Source: JANSYA01 sp965243385 (GTDB lineage: Bacteria > Spirochaetota > Leptospiria > Leptospirales > Leptonemataceae). Taken from it: a DNA stretch of 64,000 nt. The notes under the pieces were generated by a model that was given only the letters and a program-made list of their open reading frames with translations, did no database searches and was not told the DNA's origin. The position numbers were made by a program, and so were the translations under genes. This document shows, one piece after another, positions 1 through 8,605 of the stretch. Location of the stretch: NCBI GenBank assembly GCA_965243385.1, contig CBDEUV010000002.1, forward strand, positions 4,774,001 through 4,838,000, written 5' to 3'. The first letter of the stretch is position 1. Each line of letters starts with the position of its first letter.

Positions 1-1
1 G

Positions 2-556
2 CGCCTCGGCCTGAGCTGCCTGGATCGGCCCGGGCCCCGTTCCATCAAACGACTCGCGGAGTTGCCGGCGCATCCCCGTCGCGATTTTTTTGAGATCCTG
101 TGCGGCTTCGCCTGGGCCGAGCGCAGCCCGCGGGCCCGTGGCGTGAAATCCGTTTCGGAATTGATCGCGGACTGGCGGGCGTTTCGCGCGCGCGAACCCC
201 GGGCGGCCTGCGAAGTCGTAGCGGTGTTACCCGGGCCATCCGCCGGCGAGCCGGGGCGGGAAAGCGAAGCGGAATCGAATGCCGATTTTCCGGAAGCGGA
301 GCGGCGCGCCTGCCGGACCGAATTTCCGGGTGAAATCAGCATCCAGCGGGAACGGCCGGCGGATTCGATTCGGGCAGCGCCTGGCTCCGAAAGCGCCGCG
401 GCCACTGGCGACCCGGCTCGTTCCAATCGCTCGCTCTTCGATGTGGATTTGTTTCAACCCGACGATCCCGGAGCGGAGCTGGAAAAGCCCGCCTATCGCC
501 GGCCGCCCGCGTCGGAGCCGGCCACCGGCGACGGCCCCTACCTTCCATTGCCCTGA
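2..556 (+). CDS. C-terminal part of an unrecognised protein (truncated by window edge)
   Basis: The frame is open from the first bases of the window to a TGA at 554-556, so this is the 3' end of a longer gene. The first 60 or so residues look folded, with hydrophobic and aromatic residues around FFEILCGFAW. The remaining part is low-complexity, rich in Glu, Ala, Pro and Arg, and looks disordered. I do not recognise a family. The internal TTG at 62 is a possible start, but the open frame upstream argues against it. The codon pattern matches the neighbouring genes. Function cannot be assigned without the missing N-terminus. Confidence 0.5.
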   Translation, partial: RLGLSCLDRPGPRSIKRLAELPAHPRRDFFEILCGFAWAERSPRARGVKSVSELIADWRAFRAREPRAACEVVAVLPGPSAGEPGRESEAESNADFPEAERRACRTEFPGEISIQRERPADSIRAAPGSESAAATGDPARSNRSLFDVDLFQPDDPGAELEKPAYRRPPASEPATGDGPYLPLP

Positions 557-780
557 CAGCGTGTCAGAAAAAAGCTTGTGCTGAAATAAGAGGCATGTTG
601 GGTTTGCCTTCCAACTTCCGGAACTTTCATTCGGAAATATTCTGAATAGAGCTCCGGGGGCGGAGAAGCAATCGCACGCAGCAGGCGAGCGGTTTCTTCT
701 ATAGTAAAAACAGACAGAAACAACAAAGCCAGCCGGCAGCCGATTTCGAATCGCAAGCGCCGTCTGGCAGGAGTGAGATC

Positions 781-2085
781 ATGCGAACAAAAGCAAACGG
801 CGGACCAGGTCTGCCTTCCGCTCTGGCCTTTGGAATCCTGGCCACGGCGATCCTATCCTTATCCGCGGCGCCCCTGGCCGCCCAGAGCGTCGGCGATCTA
901 TTTCGCAAGCCCGGCGTCATGGGCGATTCCCTCTCGCAGGGCTTCTACGGCGCGACCGTCGAAAAGAAAACCCAGGATTGGGCTTATCCCGTACTGGTTT
1001 CGAAGCAGGCCGGCTCGAACGTCACTTACAACAAACTCAAAGGCCCCTACATCAATCTCGAAAACGTGCTGAAAGGCGACTGCGGCGTTTTCTGTATCGC
1101 CGGTTCCATTATCGGCGGCAACAACGGCACGGTCGGCACTCCGACCCACGCGGGCATTACCGGCGCGGATTATACGAACGCGCTGCGCACGAGCGGCAAA
1201 TGCGAAGACATCACCGCGAAAAAGTGGGCCAAAGACTGGTACTGGAAGAAGTGGTACTGGTATACCTATCGCTGGGTGCAGGTCGCGGACTGTAAGTCTC
1301 CCGACAAATATCATAAGCTGGGCCTGCGCGGATCCGGAACCCAGATGCAAATCATGGAAAAGGTACGCCCGAGCTTTATCTTCGGATCGGTTGGCGCGAA
1401 CCACGTGCTGTGCACCGCGCTCGCCACGAATCTCGATTGCCTGGATATGCCCCGCTGGAAGCGCGATTCCCGGGAGTCTTTTCGTCGTATGCGCAATATC
1501 TCGAGCGTCAAGGGCGGCGTGATCTTCACCGTACCGAATGTTACGGCGATCTATTACGTGGAACCCTACACCGACCCCCGGGGGCGTGCGAGCTACTCCG
1601 GACTCAAGGCGTTCTATCGCACCGGCGTAACCAGTACCGGTCACGTGCTCGACGCGAACGAAGTGCGCAGCATCGAAGCTTTTCTGACGACGGTCAACAA
1701 CGATCTCAAGAATCTGGCGGCGGCGAACGGCTATGCATTGACCGACGCGAAGGCGATCTTCGACGACATCAAAGAAAACGGCCGCGTGATTCGCAGCTCC
1801 AGCGGCTGGAGTCCCGGAGTCGCGGGCGCGAACTGGCCGCTGCCCGGCAAGCCCGGCATCTTCGGTCTGGACGGAGTGCACCCGAATCGTTATGGTCACG
1901 CCGTGATGGCCAACGAGCTGATCGATTCGATCAACGCGCGCTATGGCGTGAATATTCGCAAAGTCAACGAGTACGCGGCGTGGTACTATGACAGCCTGAA
2001 CCGCAGCCCGGTCGATCTGAAGCGTTTTCTCACGCAGTCGATCATCGGCCAGGTGCTCAGTTTTATCATCAACCTGTTCGTATAA
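781..2085 (+). CDS. Secreted SGNH/GDSL-type hydrolase, paralogue 1
   Basis: A 434-residue protein with an N-terminal signal peptide (hydrophobic core about residues 14-30, likely cleaved near PLAAQ). It carries the SGNH esterase blocks: GDSLSQGF with nucleophile Ser50, GANH with Asn207 as block III, and DGVHPN with Asp364 and His367 as block V. It is therefore probably an exported or outer-membrane esterase or lipase; the substrate cannot be read from sequence. An aromatic-rich insertion lies at about residues 149-170 (WAKDWYWKKWYWYTYRW). The last 15 residues are hydrophobic and end in NLFV. The ATG at 781 is preceded by GGAGTGAG. A close paralogue lies at 3166-4485. A hairpin with a T-run follows the stop. 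Confidence 0.85.
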   Translation: MRTKANGGPGLPSALAFGILATAILSLSAAPLAAQSVGDLFRKPGVMGDSLSQGFYGATVEKKTQDWAYPVLVSKQAGSNVTYNKLKGPYINLENVLKGDCGVFCIAGSIIGGNNGTVGTPTHAGITGADYTNALRTSGKCEDITAKKWAKDWYWKKWYWYTYRWVQVADCKSPDKYHKLGLRGSGTQMQIMEKVRPSFIFGSVGANHVLCTALATNLDCLDMPRWKRDSRESFRRMRNISSVKGGVIFTVPNVTAIYYVEPYTDPRGRASYSGLKAFYRTGVTSTGHVLDANEVRSIEAFLTTVNNDLKNLAAANGYALTDAKAIFDDIKENGRVIRSSSGWSPGVAGANWPLPGKPGIFGLDGVHPNRYGHAVMANELIDSINARYGVNIRKVNEYAAWYYDSLNRSPVDLKRFLTQSIIGQVLSFIINLFV

Positions 2086-2102
2086 TCCAGGTCGATGCAC
2101 CG

Positions 2103-2161
2103 CCGCCGGTCGGAGGCCAGGCTCTGCACATTCCCGGAGCTCTGGCCGGCCGGCGGTTTTT
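2103..2161 (+). terminator. Intrinsic terminator after SGNH paralogue 1
   Basis: CCGCCGG at 2103-2109 pairs with CCGGCGG at 2150-2156. Partial inner pairing (CCAG with CTGG, GCTC with GAGC) extends the stem, and TTTTT follows at 2157-2161. It lies 18 bases after the stop. Confidence 0.6.
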
Positions 2162-2162
2162 C

Positions 2163-2212
2163 GATGGTTCGCGTTGCTCGTGCCGCCTGCGGTGCGCGGC
2201 GCGCGAACCATC
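2163..2212. repeat. 11-bp perfect inverted repeat
   Basis: GATGGTTCGCG at 2163-2173 is exactly complementary to CGCGAACCATC at 2202-2212, with 28 bases between. It sits between the terminator and the next start codon (2259), so it could be a 5' UTR structure or a regulator site. No T-run follows. Confidence 0.6.
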
Positions 2213-2258
2213 GCGACTTGAATCGCAAGGTTGAATCGCAACGAGGAAATCAACTATC

Positions 2259-2939
2259 ATGAATCAAAAGCAGTTACTCATTCTTCTGAGCATCGTGGGC
2301 GTCGTCGCGCTGGCGGTAATCGTCATTCTGAGCGTCGGCGATGACGACAGTCGCGGTCCCCTGGCCGGCGGCGAAGATCCCCCGGGCGAAGAATTTAGCG
2401 AAGGCGGTCTGTGGGCCGAGGCTCCGTCGCCCGCCGAAGATCTCGAGCAAATGGAGCAGTACCGGAATCTGTGGCCGGACATCGACGACGCTCCGGCCGA
2501 TCGCGAAGCCGTGCGCGCTCAGTGGAAGGAATTCGCCGCACGTTATCCGCAGAATATTTATATTCCGAACGAATATCTCGGCGAGCTGAGCGAAAGCGAC
2601 ATCAAAGAACGCCGTGAATTGCTGGATACCATCGGTACGATCGAGTCTGGACTCGCTTCGGCCCGGGTCGCAGCCCGCAAAGACGGGGCACCCGCTCCTG
2701 GCAAAGAGGGACCGGACGCGCCTCCGCAGGCCGAGGCCGAAGTGACTCCCGATCAGCAGCGCAAATTCTTCGACTATAAGATCCAGGAGCTGGAATCGCG
2801 CATTCAGCTCGTTCAGTTTACGATCGAAAAAGGCCGTATGGACGCCGACCAGCTGCCGGACGCGCAGAAGGAACTCGCGGAATGGCAGGCGAAGATCGAG
2901 GAATACAAACAGGTCCGGGCCACGATTCCCCAGAGCTGA
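2259..2939 (+). CDS. Membrane-anchored coiled-coil protein of unknown function
   Basis: A 226-residue protein with one strongly hydrophobic N-terminal helix (about residues 5-26, LLILLSIVGVVALAVIVIL) that could be a signal anchor. An acidic Gly/Pro-rich linker follows, then a charged helical region. The last 60 residues (about 165-224) have heptad-like spacing and probably form a coiled coil. There is no Cys for lipidation. The protein most likely faces the periplasm. GAGGAAA lies upstream of the ATG. The gene sits between two SGNH-hydrolase paralogues on the same strand, so it may have been caught between the copies of a duplication. I do not recognise the family. Confidence 0.7.
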   Translation: MNQKQLLILLSIVGVVALAVIVILSVGDDDSRGPLAGGEDPPGEEFSEGGLWAEAPSPAEDLEQMEQYRNLWPDIDDAPADREAVRAQWKEFAARYPQNIYIPNEYLGELSESDIKERRELLDTIGTIESGLASARVAARKDGAPAPGKEGPDAPPQAEAEVTPDQQRKFFDYKIQELESRIQLVQFTIEKGRMDADQLPDAQKELAEWQAKIEEYKQVRATIPQS

Positions 2940-3165
2940 GGGCCGCAGCCCGGTCAGCGATAACCGAATTTTAACCAATCAGGCTGACGCTGTGTTAGTT
3001 TTTTGATTGCGTGATATTTCAGCGCCTGGAATCTCGGGCTCAGTTCTCATTCGTCCGGCTGGCCCTGTAGTTACCGAAGACTCTCTTCGGAAGCAAATCG
3101 GCCGGCCCCGGTTTCCTTTCAAATACATACGGGGAGCCGGCGGGGCGGTGAGGCAGGAGAAAAAC

Positions 3166-4485
3166 ATGCGAAATTCAATGCAACCCGGACCCAGGTCCGC
3201 GGGTCGGCCGGCTGCAACTCTGGCGACGACCCTCACCATTCTGCTCGGCGCTTTTGTCTTCTCAAGCGCGCCGCTTTCCGCTCAGAACCTCGGACAGCTC
3301 TTCGCCAAACCCGGCGTCATGGGCGATTCCCTCTCGCAGGGCTTCTACGGCGCGAGCGTCGAAAAGAAAACTCAGGACTGGGCCTACCCGGTGCTGGTTT
3401 CAAAGCAGGCCGGTTCAAACGTAACGTACAATAAACTCAAAGGTCCGTACATCAACCTCGAAGACGTACTCAAAGGCGACTGCGGGGTCTTCTGCATCGC
3501 TTCGTCGATCATCGGCGGAAACGACGGTACGGTATCCACTCCGACCCACGCGGGCATCACCGGCGCGGACTATACCAACGCGCTGCGTACGAGCGGCAAA
3601 TGCGAAGACATCACCGCGAAGAAATGGGCCAAAGAGTGGTACTGGCGTAAGTGGTATCACTATACCTATCGCTGGGTGCAGGTCGCCGACTGTCAGGAAC
3701 CGGACAAATACCACAAGCTGGGTCTGCGCGATTCGGGCACTCAGATGCAGGTTATGGAAAAAGTGCGCCCGAGCTTCATCTTCGGATCGGTCGGCGCGAA
3801 CCACGTGCTGTGCACCGCGCTCGCCACGAATCTCGATTGCCTGGACAGCGCTCGCTGGAAGCGCGACTCCGCGGAATCTTTCCGTCGCATGCGCAATATT
3901 TCGAGCGTAAAAGGCGGCGTGATCTTCACCGTGCCGAACGTGACGGCGATCTATTATCTGGAAAACTATAACGATCCCCAGGGGCGCGCGAGCTATTCGG
4001 GACTGAAGGCGTTTTACAAATCCGGCGTGAGCAGCACCGGGGATGTGCTCGACGCGAACGAAATCGCGACCATCGGCAATTTCGTGAACATGGTCAATAC
4101 GGATCTGAAGAACCTGGCCGCGGCTAATAACTACGCCTTAACCGATGCGAAAGTAATCTTTGACGATATCAAGCAGAACGGCCGCGAGATTCGCAGCTCC
4201 GGCGGTTATTCCCCCGGTGTCGCGGGCGCGAACTGGCCGCTGCCCGGCAAGCCGGGCATCTTCGGTCTGGACGGAGTGCACCCGAACCGTTACGGGCACG
4301 CGGTACTCGCCAACGAACTCAGCGCCTCGATCAACGCGAAGTACGGCGTGAATATTCCCGCCGTCAACGAGTACGCGGCATGGTACTACGACAGCCTGAA
4401 TCGCGACCCGGTGGATCTGAAAGCTTTTCTGAACGAGAGCATTCTCGGCCAGGTCATCAGCTTTTTAATCAATATCTTTGTCTGA
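3166..4485 (+). CDS. Secreted SGNH/GDSL-type hydrolase, paralogue 2
   Basis: A 439-residue paralogue of the protein at 781-2085, near-identical across long stretches of the mature region. It keeps GDSLSQGF (nucleophile Ser55), the GANH block and the DGVHPN block. It shares the aromatic-rich insertion and ends in a similar hydrophobic tail (NIFV). The signal peptide covers about residues 17-40 and ends PLSAQ. I chose the ATG at 3166 because AGGCAGGAGA lies just upstream and the signal peptide then starts correctly. The frame is open further upstream to 3007, but that stretch is not signal-like. The sharpest divergence from paralogue 1 is in the signal peptide and around residues 270-320. A clear terminator follows. 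Confidence 0.85.
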   Translation: MRNSMQPGPRSAGRPAATLATTLTILLGAFVFSSAPLSAQNLGQLFAKPGVMGDSLSQGFYGASVEKKTQDWAYPVLVSKQAGSNVTYNKLKGPYINLEDVLKGDCGVFCIASSIIGGNDGTVSTPTHAGITGADYTNALRTSGKCEDITAKKWAKEWYWRKWYHYTYRWVQVADCQEPDKYHKLGLRDSGTQMQVMEKVRPSFIFGSVGANHVLCTALATNLDCLDSARWKRDSAESFRRMRNISSVKGGVIFTVPNVTAIYYLENYNDPQGRASYSGLKAFYKSGVSSTGDVLDANEIATIGNFVNMVNTDLKNLAAANNYALTDAKVIFDDIKQNGREIRSSGGYSPGVAGANWPLPGKPGIFGLDGVHPNRYGHAVLANELSASINAKYGVNIPAVNEYAAWYYDSLNRDPVDLKAFLNESILGQVISFLINIFV

Positions 4486-4519
4486 TTGACGCAATCAGAC
4501 TCGACCCTTAAACTGCACA

Positions 4520-4556
4520 GCCGCGTCGCGCCGGAAACGCGTGACGCGGCTTTTTT
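4520..4556 (+). terminator. Intrinsic terminator after SGNH paralogue 2
   Basis: GCCGCGTC at 4520-4527 pairs with GACGCGGC at 4543-4550, and TTTTTT follows directly. It is a classic rho-independent terminator. Confidence 0.85.
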
Positions 4557-4583
4557 GATGCAGATCGTCCGGCGGAGCATTTT

Positions 4584-6179
4584 ATGAACCTACGATTTCG
4601 CTTGCAAAGCGCTGCGGGAGCCGCTCTCCTCTTTCTGACGGTATCCACTGTGTTATTTTGCGGCCCCCCCAAACCGCGGGAAGTCCCGGGCGACGTGCCA
4701 GGCGAAGAGCCCATTCCGCCGTACACTGAACTCCAGACCCGGCTCGGGTCCGAAGTCTGGGGCGAACGTTCCGGCGCGATTCTCGAGATAATGCGCGGCG
4801 AATATCGCGAGGCCGAACCCGAGCTCAGGCGGCTGCTGACGGAGGATCCGCACCCCGCGGTGCGCCAGACCGCCGCTCTGGCCCTGGGCGATTTTCAGGC
4901 GCGCGCCGCCGGTCCCACCATCGGTCGCATGCTGGTCGGCGACAAAGAGACCAGTCCCGAATTCCTGATGGATGCGCTGGCCCGCATGGGCGATCCCGCG
5001 AACGCGCGCTTCGTCCTGCCGATGCTCGAAGCCGAGCGCGACGTGCTGCGACTCAAAGCGGTCGAGACGCTCGGAATCTTAAAGGCGGGCCAGGTCGGCG
5101 GTGAGATTCTGGCGATGGCCCGTCGCAATCAGGACGACGGAAAGGCGAAGACCTACGCGATGGCTCTGGGCGCGATTCAGGCGAAAGCGGCGGCGCCATA
5201 TCTGATCGAACTCGCGCGAAAGAATCAGCGGACTCCCGGGCCGACTCTGGCTGCGGCCTATCTGGCGCTCGGGCGCGTCGGTGCGCGGGCCGGCGGGCCG
5301 GTATTGATCGCCGCGCTTTCGGAAGACTTCGAGAAGGGCCGCGAGAACGCCGTGATCGCTCTCATTCAAATCAAAGACCCCGGGACTCCGGGGCGGGTCT
5401 TCGGACTACTGGAAAGCGCCGAAGATCCGCGCGCGCGCTTCGCCGCCGCCGAAGTGATTGCGGGAATACCCGTGGACGAATCCGGGCCGCGGGCGCTCGC
5501 GGTGTTAAAAAAACGCGATGCAAAATCCATCGCGCCGGCGGTCTTCGTGCTCGGCCGTCTGAAGTACGCACCGGCTCGCGAAGAGCTGGAGATTCAATTG
5601 AGCGACCAGCGTTCCCCGGAGCGCGAAGCCCTGGCTCGCGGTCTCGGCTGGCTGGGCGATACGGCGAGCGTGCCGCTACTATTGCGCGTGCTCGCCGAAC
5701 AGAGCGGCGCAGGCCGCTACGGGGCCGCCTGGGCGCTGGGAATTCTCGGCGATGAACGCGCCCTCGAAGCCCTGAGAGCGGCGGCCAAAAGCAGCGATCG
5801 CAAGCTCGCCCTGTATGCCACCGAGGCTCTGGGCGGGCTGGCCAGTCCGGCGGCCCTTCCCGATCTCAAGGCCGCGGTCGAAGGGCGGGCGGACGTGCGT
5901 TACGCCGCGATCGACGCGATCGCCGTGACCGAAGGCGAAGCGGCGCGCGAAATTCTGGAAGGCTTTAGCGAAAGCAGCGATCTGGAGCTGCAGCTGGCTG
6001 CGGTGCGTGCGCTGGGGAATCGCAAAGAGCCTGAGTCCATTCCCGCGCTGATGCGGGTCGTCGACGAAGGCGGCACTGAAGCAGCGCGGGCGGCGATGGC
6101 GGCCCTGCGCGGTATCACCGGCCTGAAATACGAAAACCGCAGCCAGTGGCGACACTGGGATGAGATGCGTGAACGCTGA
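4584..6179 (+). CDS. HEAT-repeat lipoprotein
   Basis: A 531-residue protein. The N-terminus has a lipoprotein-type signal (hydrophobic residues about 9-25, then VLFCGPP), so lipidation at the Cys is likely. From about residue 50 to the end it is built of repeated 30-35-residue helical units (patterns such as LGILGDERALEALRAA and ALARMGDPANARFVLPML), typical of HEAT or PBS-lyase-like repeats. Such solenoids usually bind proteins, and no catalytic motif is visible. The probable location is the periplasmic face of a membrane. The gene stands alone between the terminator at 4520 and a small membrane protein at 6293. Confidence 0.85.
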   Translation: MNLRFRLQSAAGAALLFLTVSTVLFCGPPKPREVPGDVPGEEPIPPYTELQTRLGSEVWGERSGAILEIMRGEYREAEPELRRLLTEDPHPAVRQTAALALGDFQARAAGPTIGRMLVGDKETSPEFLMDALARMGDPANARFVLPMLEAERDVLRLKAVETLGILKAGQVGGEILAMARRNQDDGKAKTYAMALGAIQAKAAAPYLIELARKNQRTPGPTLAAAYLALGRVGARAGGPVLIAALSEDFEKGRENAVIALIQIKDPGTPGRVFGLLESAEDPRARFAAAEVIAGIPVDESGPRALAVLKKRDAKSIAPAVFVLGRLKYAPAREELEIQLSDQRSPEREALARGLGWLGDTASVPLLLRVLAEQSGAGRYGAAWALGILGDERALEALRAAAKSSDRKLALYATEALGGLASPAALPDLKAAVEGRADVRYAAIDAIAVTEGEAAREILEGFSESSDLELQLAAVRALGNRKEPESIPALMRVVDEGGTEAARAAMAALRGITGLKYENRSQWRHWDEMRER

Positions 6180-6292
6180 TTTTTTTTCGTTTAACAGCAA
6201 CTCTGGTTCTAAAAACACCGTAGCTTCTGTAACAGTCGCCCGCGCCGACCGGTCTCCGTTAGATCAAACACAATCAACAACGGAGATTCATC

Positions 6293-6691
6293 ATGGAATA
6301 TTTAAGCTCATTGAACTGGACCGCGGTCGCTGCGGCGAGTCTGGCCAGTTTTGTTTTCGGTAACGTCTGGTTTCACCCCGGTGTTTTCGGTCTGACCTGG
6401 GCGCAGGCCGCGGGCGTCGAACTGCGCATGACGGCGCTGGCGTTCGTCGGGACTCTGGCCGCCACGATATTGGGCTGCGTGGGGCTGGCGTGGATCATGC
6501 GCTGGCTCGGAGTGAGCGGTCTTTCGGCGGGAGTGGGCGTCGGCCTCTTGATGCTTGCGGTTTTCGTTTTGCCCGCGATTCTCGGGCAGTGGCTCTTCAT
6601 GGACCGCATCCGGCTCTTCGCGGTAAACGCCGGTTTCAATCTGGTGAATCTTATGCTGACGGGCGCAATCATCGGACTGCTGCAGAAATAA
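6293..6691 (+). CDS. DUF1761-type small membrane protein
   Basis: A 132-residue protein with four predicted membrane helices (about residues 8-27, 45-68, 78-100 and 112-130). The N-terminal pattern, with VFGNVWFHPGVFG after the first helix, matches DUF1761, whose function is unknown. GGAG lies 8 bases before the ATG. The sigma-factor gene starts 12 bases after its stop, so the two are probably co-transcribed. This pairing hints that the membrane protein could work with, or be controlled by, the sigma factor. Confidence 0.75.
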   Translation: MEYLSSLNWTAVAAASLASFVFGNVWFHPGVFGLTWAQAAGVELRMTALAFVGTLAATILGCVGLAWIMRWLGVSGLSAGVGVGLLMLAVFVLPAILGQWLFMDRIRLFAVNAGFNLVNLMLTGAIIGLLQK

Positions 6692-6703
6692 GGTGAAGCG
6701 CAA

Positions 6704-7588
6704 ATGAACGATCTACAACCTTTCAGCGAAAGCTACAGTCCCGCGGAAAGCGACGAAGATCTGGTCGCCGGTGTTCAGGCCGGCGACCATCGTGCGCTTG
6801 AGCGGCTGATCCTGCGGCACCAGGCCTGGATCTATAATATCGCCATGAAGATGGTCGCCAATCGAGCGGACGCGCAGGACATTACCCAGGAGGTGCTCGT
6901 AAAAATCATTACGAAGCTCTCCACGTTTCGCGGGCAGAGCGCCTTTCGCACCTGGCTCTATCGCATCGTCGCGAACCACGTGATCAATATGAAGGCGTCG
7001 AGCGTCGAAGCTCAGGTGACGACTTTCGCCGAGTACGGAAAAGGTCTTGATTCGGCGCCCGAACTGGAAATCCCCGATCGGCGCGAATGGCCCGAGACGG
7101 CGGTGTTGATCGAAGAGTCGCGGGTGGGCTGCATGTCGGCCATGCTTTTGTGTCTGGACCGCGAGCAGCGCCTCGTCTATATACTCGGCGAGGTTTTCGG
7201 TGTGAGCGATCGCATCGGTTCCGAAGTTCTGGAGATATCGCGCGGTAATTTTCGCCAGCGGCTCAGCCGGGCCCGGGAACAGCTGTACGCGTTCATGGAT
7301 TCGAAGTGCGGCCTGATCAAAAAGGAAAACCCCTGCCGTTGCGCGAAAAAGACGGCCGCCTTTATCGAACGAGGTTATGTCAATCCGGAGCGGCTGGAGT
7401 TTCACGCGGCGTACGTCGGCAGCATCCAGGCGCGGGTCGAACGCGAAAGCCACGAGCGCGAAGCGGTCTTTGAAAAATCTTATCAGGTGTTATTTCGCGA
7501 ACACCCGTTTCAGGAGCCGGCGGATTATTCGCAGAGCATTGTCGCTTTGATTCAGGACGACAGCTTTCGCAAAACCTTTCGGCTCTAG
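6704..7588 (+). CDS. ECF-type RNA polymerase sigma factor with Cys-containing C-terminal extension
   Basis: A 294-residue protein. Region 2 spans about residues 20-95, with the core-binding pattern DAQDITQEVLVKI and the -10-recognition part FRTWLYRIVANHVINM. A region 4-like helical part lies at about 145-195 (EVLEISRGNFRQRLSRARE). This is followed by a 95-residue extension that typical ECF factors lack. It begins with Cys202, Cys211 and Cys213 (NPCRCAKK), a possible metal-binding or redox site. AGGTGAA precedes the ATG. No anti-sigma gene is adjacent, so the extension may do the regulating. The stop overlaps the stop of the convergent gene by a few bases. Confidence 0.85.
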   Translation: MNDLQPFSESYSPAESDEDLVAGVQAGDHRALERLILRHQAWIYNIAMKMVANRADAQDITQEVLVKIITKLSTFRGQSAFRTWLYRIVANHVINMKASSVEAQVTTFAEYGKGLDSAPELEIPDRREWPETAVLIEESRVGCMSAMLLCLDREQRLVYILGEVFGVSDRIGSEVLEISRGNFRQRLSRAREQLYAFMDSKCGLIKKENPCRCAKKTAAFIERGYVNPERLEFHAAYVGSIQARVERESHEREAVFEKSYQVLFREHPFQEPADYSQSIVALIQDDSFRKTFRL

Positions 7589-8535
7589 ATATTCAATTCG
7601 ATCACCACCGGACAATGGTCGGAAGCTTTGATGCGTTTGCGATCGTCGACTTCCCGCCACCATTTGCCGGCGCGCTCCGCCCGGCGGGGCATGCCGCGGC
7701 GTTCTATATGCGGTACAGCCTTCGGGTTGCCGGCGGCCAGGCTGCGCGACAGCAGGATATAGTCGAGCTGATTGTATTCGTCGCCGCCGGGATAATAATG
7801 CGTCCAGCGGTCGGCTGGATCGGGGATCCGATCGACCGCGTTGACCAGCCACTTCTGCGATAAGAGCGGTTTCAGGCCGTCCGACGGCAGATAGTCGTTC
7901 AGATCGCCGAGCACCGCCCAGGCGTACGCGCCGGGATCTTTGCCGAAACGTTCTTTCAACAAACGAACGATGGCCCGGGATTGTTCCGCGCGACGCGGCA
8001 TGGTTTTTTCGCGGCCGCCGTGCATCGACTTGAAGTGGTTTACGAAGACCGGCAATACACGCTTTTTGCCGGCGCGGATTCCGACTTCCAGGCAGTCGCG
8101 CGAAAAGAGCCAGTCGCGGTCGTCTTTCGTACGCAGATACTGGTGGGTGCGAATATAATCGAAGGGCAGGCGGCTGAGCAAGGCCACGTCGATCAGCCGG
8201 TCGTCGTTGCCGTCGATCAGAATCTGGTAGGGATAGCTGTCTTTCAAAAGGCGGCGATTGAAACGTTTGAGCGTGTCCAGGTTTTCGATTTCCTGTAAAG
8301 CGATCACGTCGGCGTCCAGGCTGAGTATCGCTCGCGCCGTTAATTCGCGATTCTTCGCGTCGTGAGCGCGAAAGCGATCCGAATCATGGCGAAATGGAGA
8401 ATCCTCGTCGCGCCGCCGAGCGGATTTGCCGGCGACGCGCCGCGGGCCGCCGCTCGCGCGATTCGCGTCCTTCTTGCGGTCGGCGATGCGGGCGAAGAGG
8501 TTCTCCGCGTTAAATGTGGCGAGTCGGAGTTTCAT
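7585..8535 (-). CDS. Endonuclease/exonuclease/phosphatase (EEP) family protein
   Basis: A 316-residue protein with the metal-dependent EEP fold. The motifs appear in order: FNAENLF near the N-terminus, LQEIEN (metal-binding Glu), FVNHFKS, GDLNDY, LDYILLS and the C-terminal SDHCPV (catalytic Asp-His). The first 60 residues also hold an Arg/Asp-rich insertion. There is no signal peptide, so a cytoplasmic DNA, RNA or phosphoester substrate is likely; the family does not settle which. The gene converges on the sigma factor, with the stop codons overlapping. Confidence 0.85.
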   Translation of the reverse strand: MKLRLATFNAENLFARIADRKKDANRASGGPRRVAGKSARRRDEDSPFRHDSDRFRAHDAKNRELTARAILSLDADVIALQEIENLDTLKRFNRRLLKDSYPYQILIDGNDDRLIDVALLSRLPFDYIRTHQYLRTKDDRDWLFSRDCLEVGIRAGKKRVLPVFVNHFKSMHGGREKTMPRRAEQSRAIVRLLKERFGKDPGAYAWAVLGDLNDYLPSDGLKPLLSQKWLVNAVDRIPDPADRWTHYYPGGDEYNQLDYILLSRSLAAGNPKAVPHIERRGMPRRAERAGKWWREVDDRKRIKASDHCPVVIELNI

Positions 8536-8605
8536 GCCTTTGCCGGTCGATCGCTCCTGTGAAGCGTGCTTGAAAAGCGCTCTCGAAAAACGCTATTAGA
8601 ATCGC

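Noticed and set aside
552..566. Perfect 6-base hairpin CTGACA/TGTCAG followed by AAAAAAG at the end of the first gene
   Set aside because: A terminator needs T's after the stem on the transcribed strand; on the plus strand the run is A's, and no minus-strand gene ends here.
898..2253. Long open frame on the minus strand (451 codons) across the first SGNH gene
   Set aside because: The plus-strand gene has a signal peptide, catalytic motifs and a ribosome-binding site. The minus frame is an antisense shadow in GC-rich DNA.
6160..6190. T-run after the HEAT lipoprotein gene as a terminator
   Set aside because: Eight T's follow the stop, but the only adjacent stem (GCGT/ACGC) has four pairs and a two-base loop, too weak to call.
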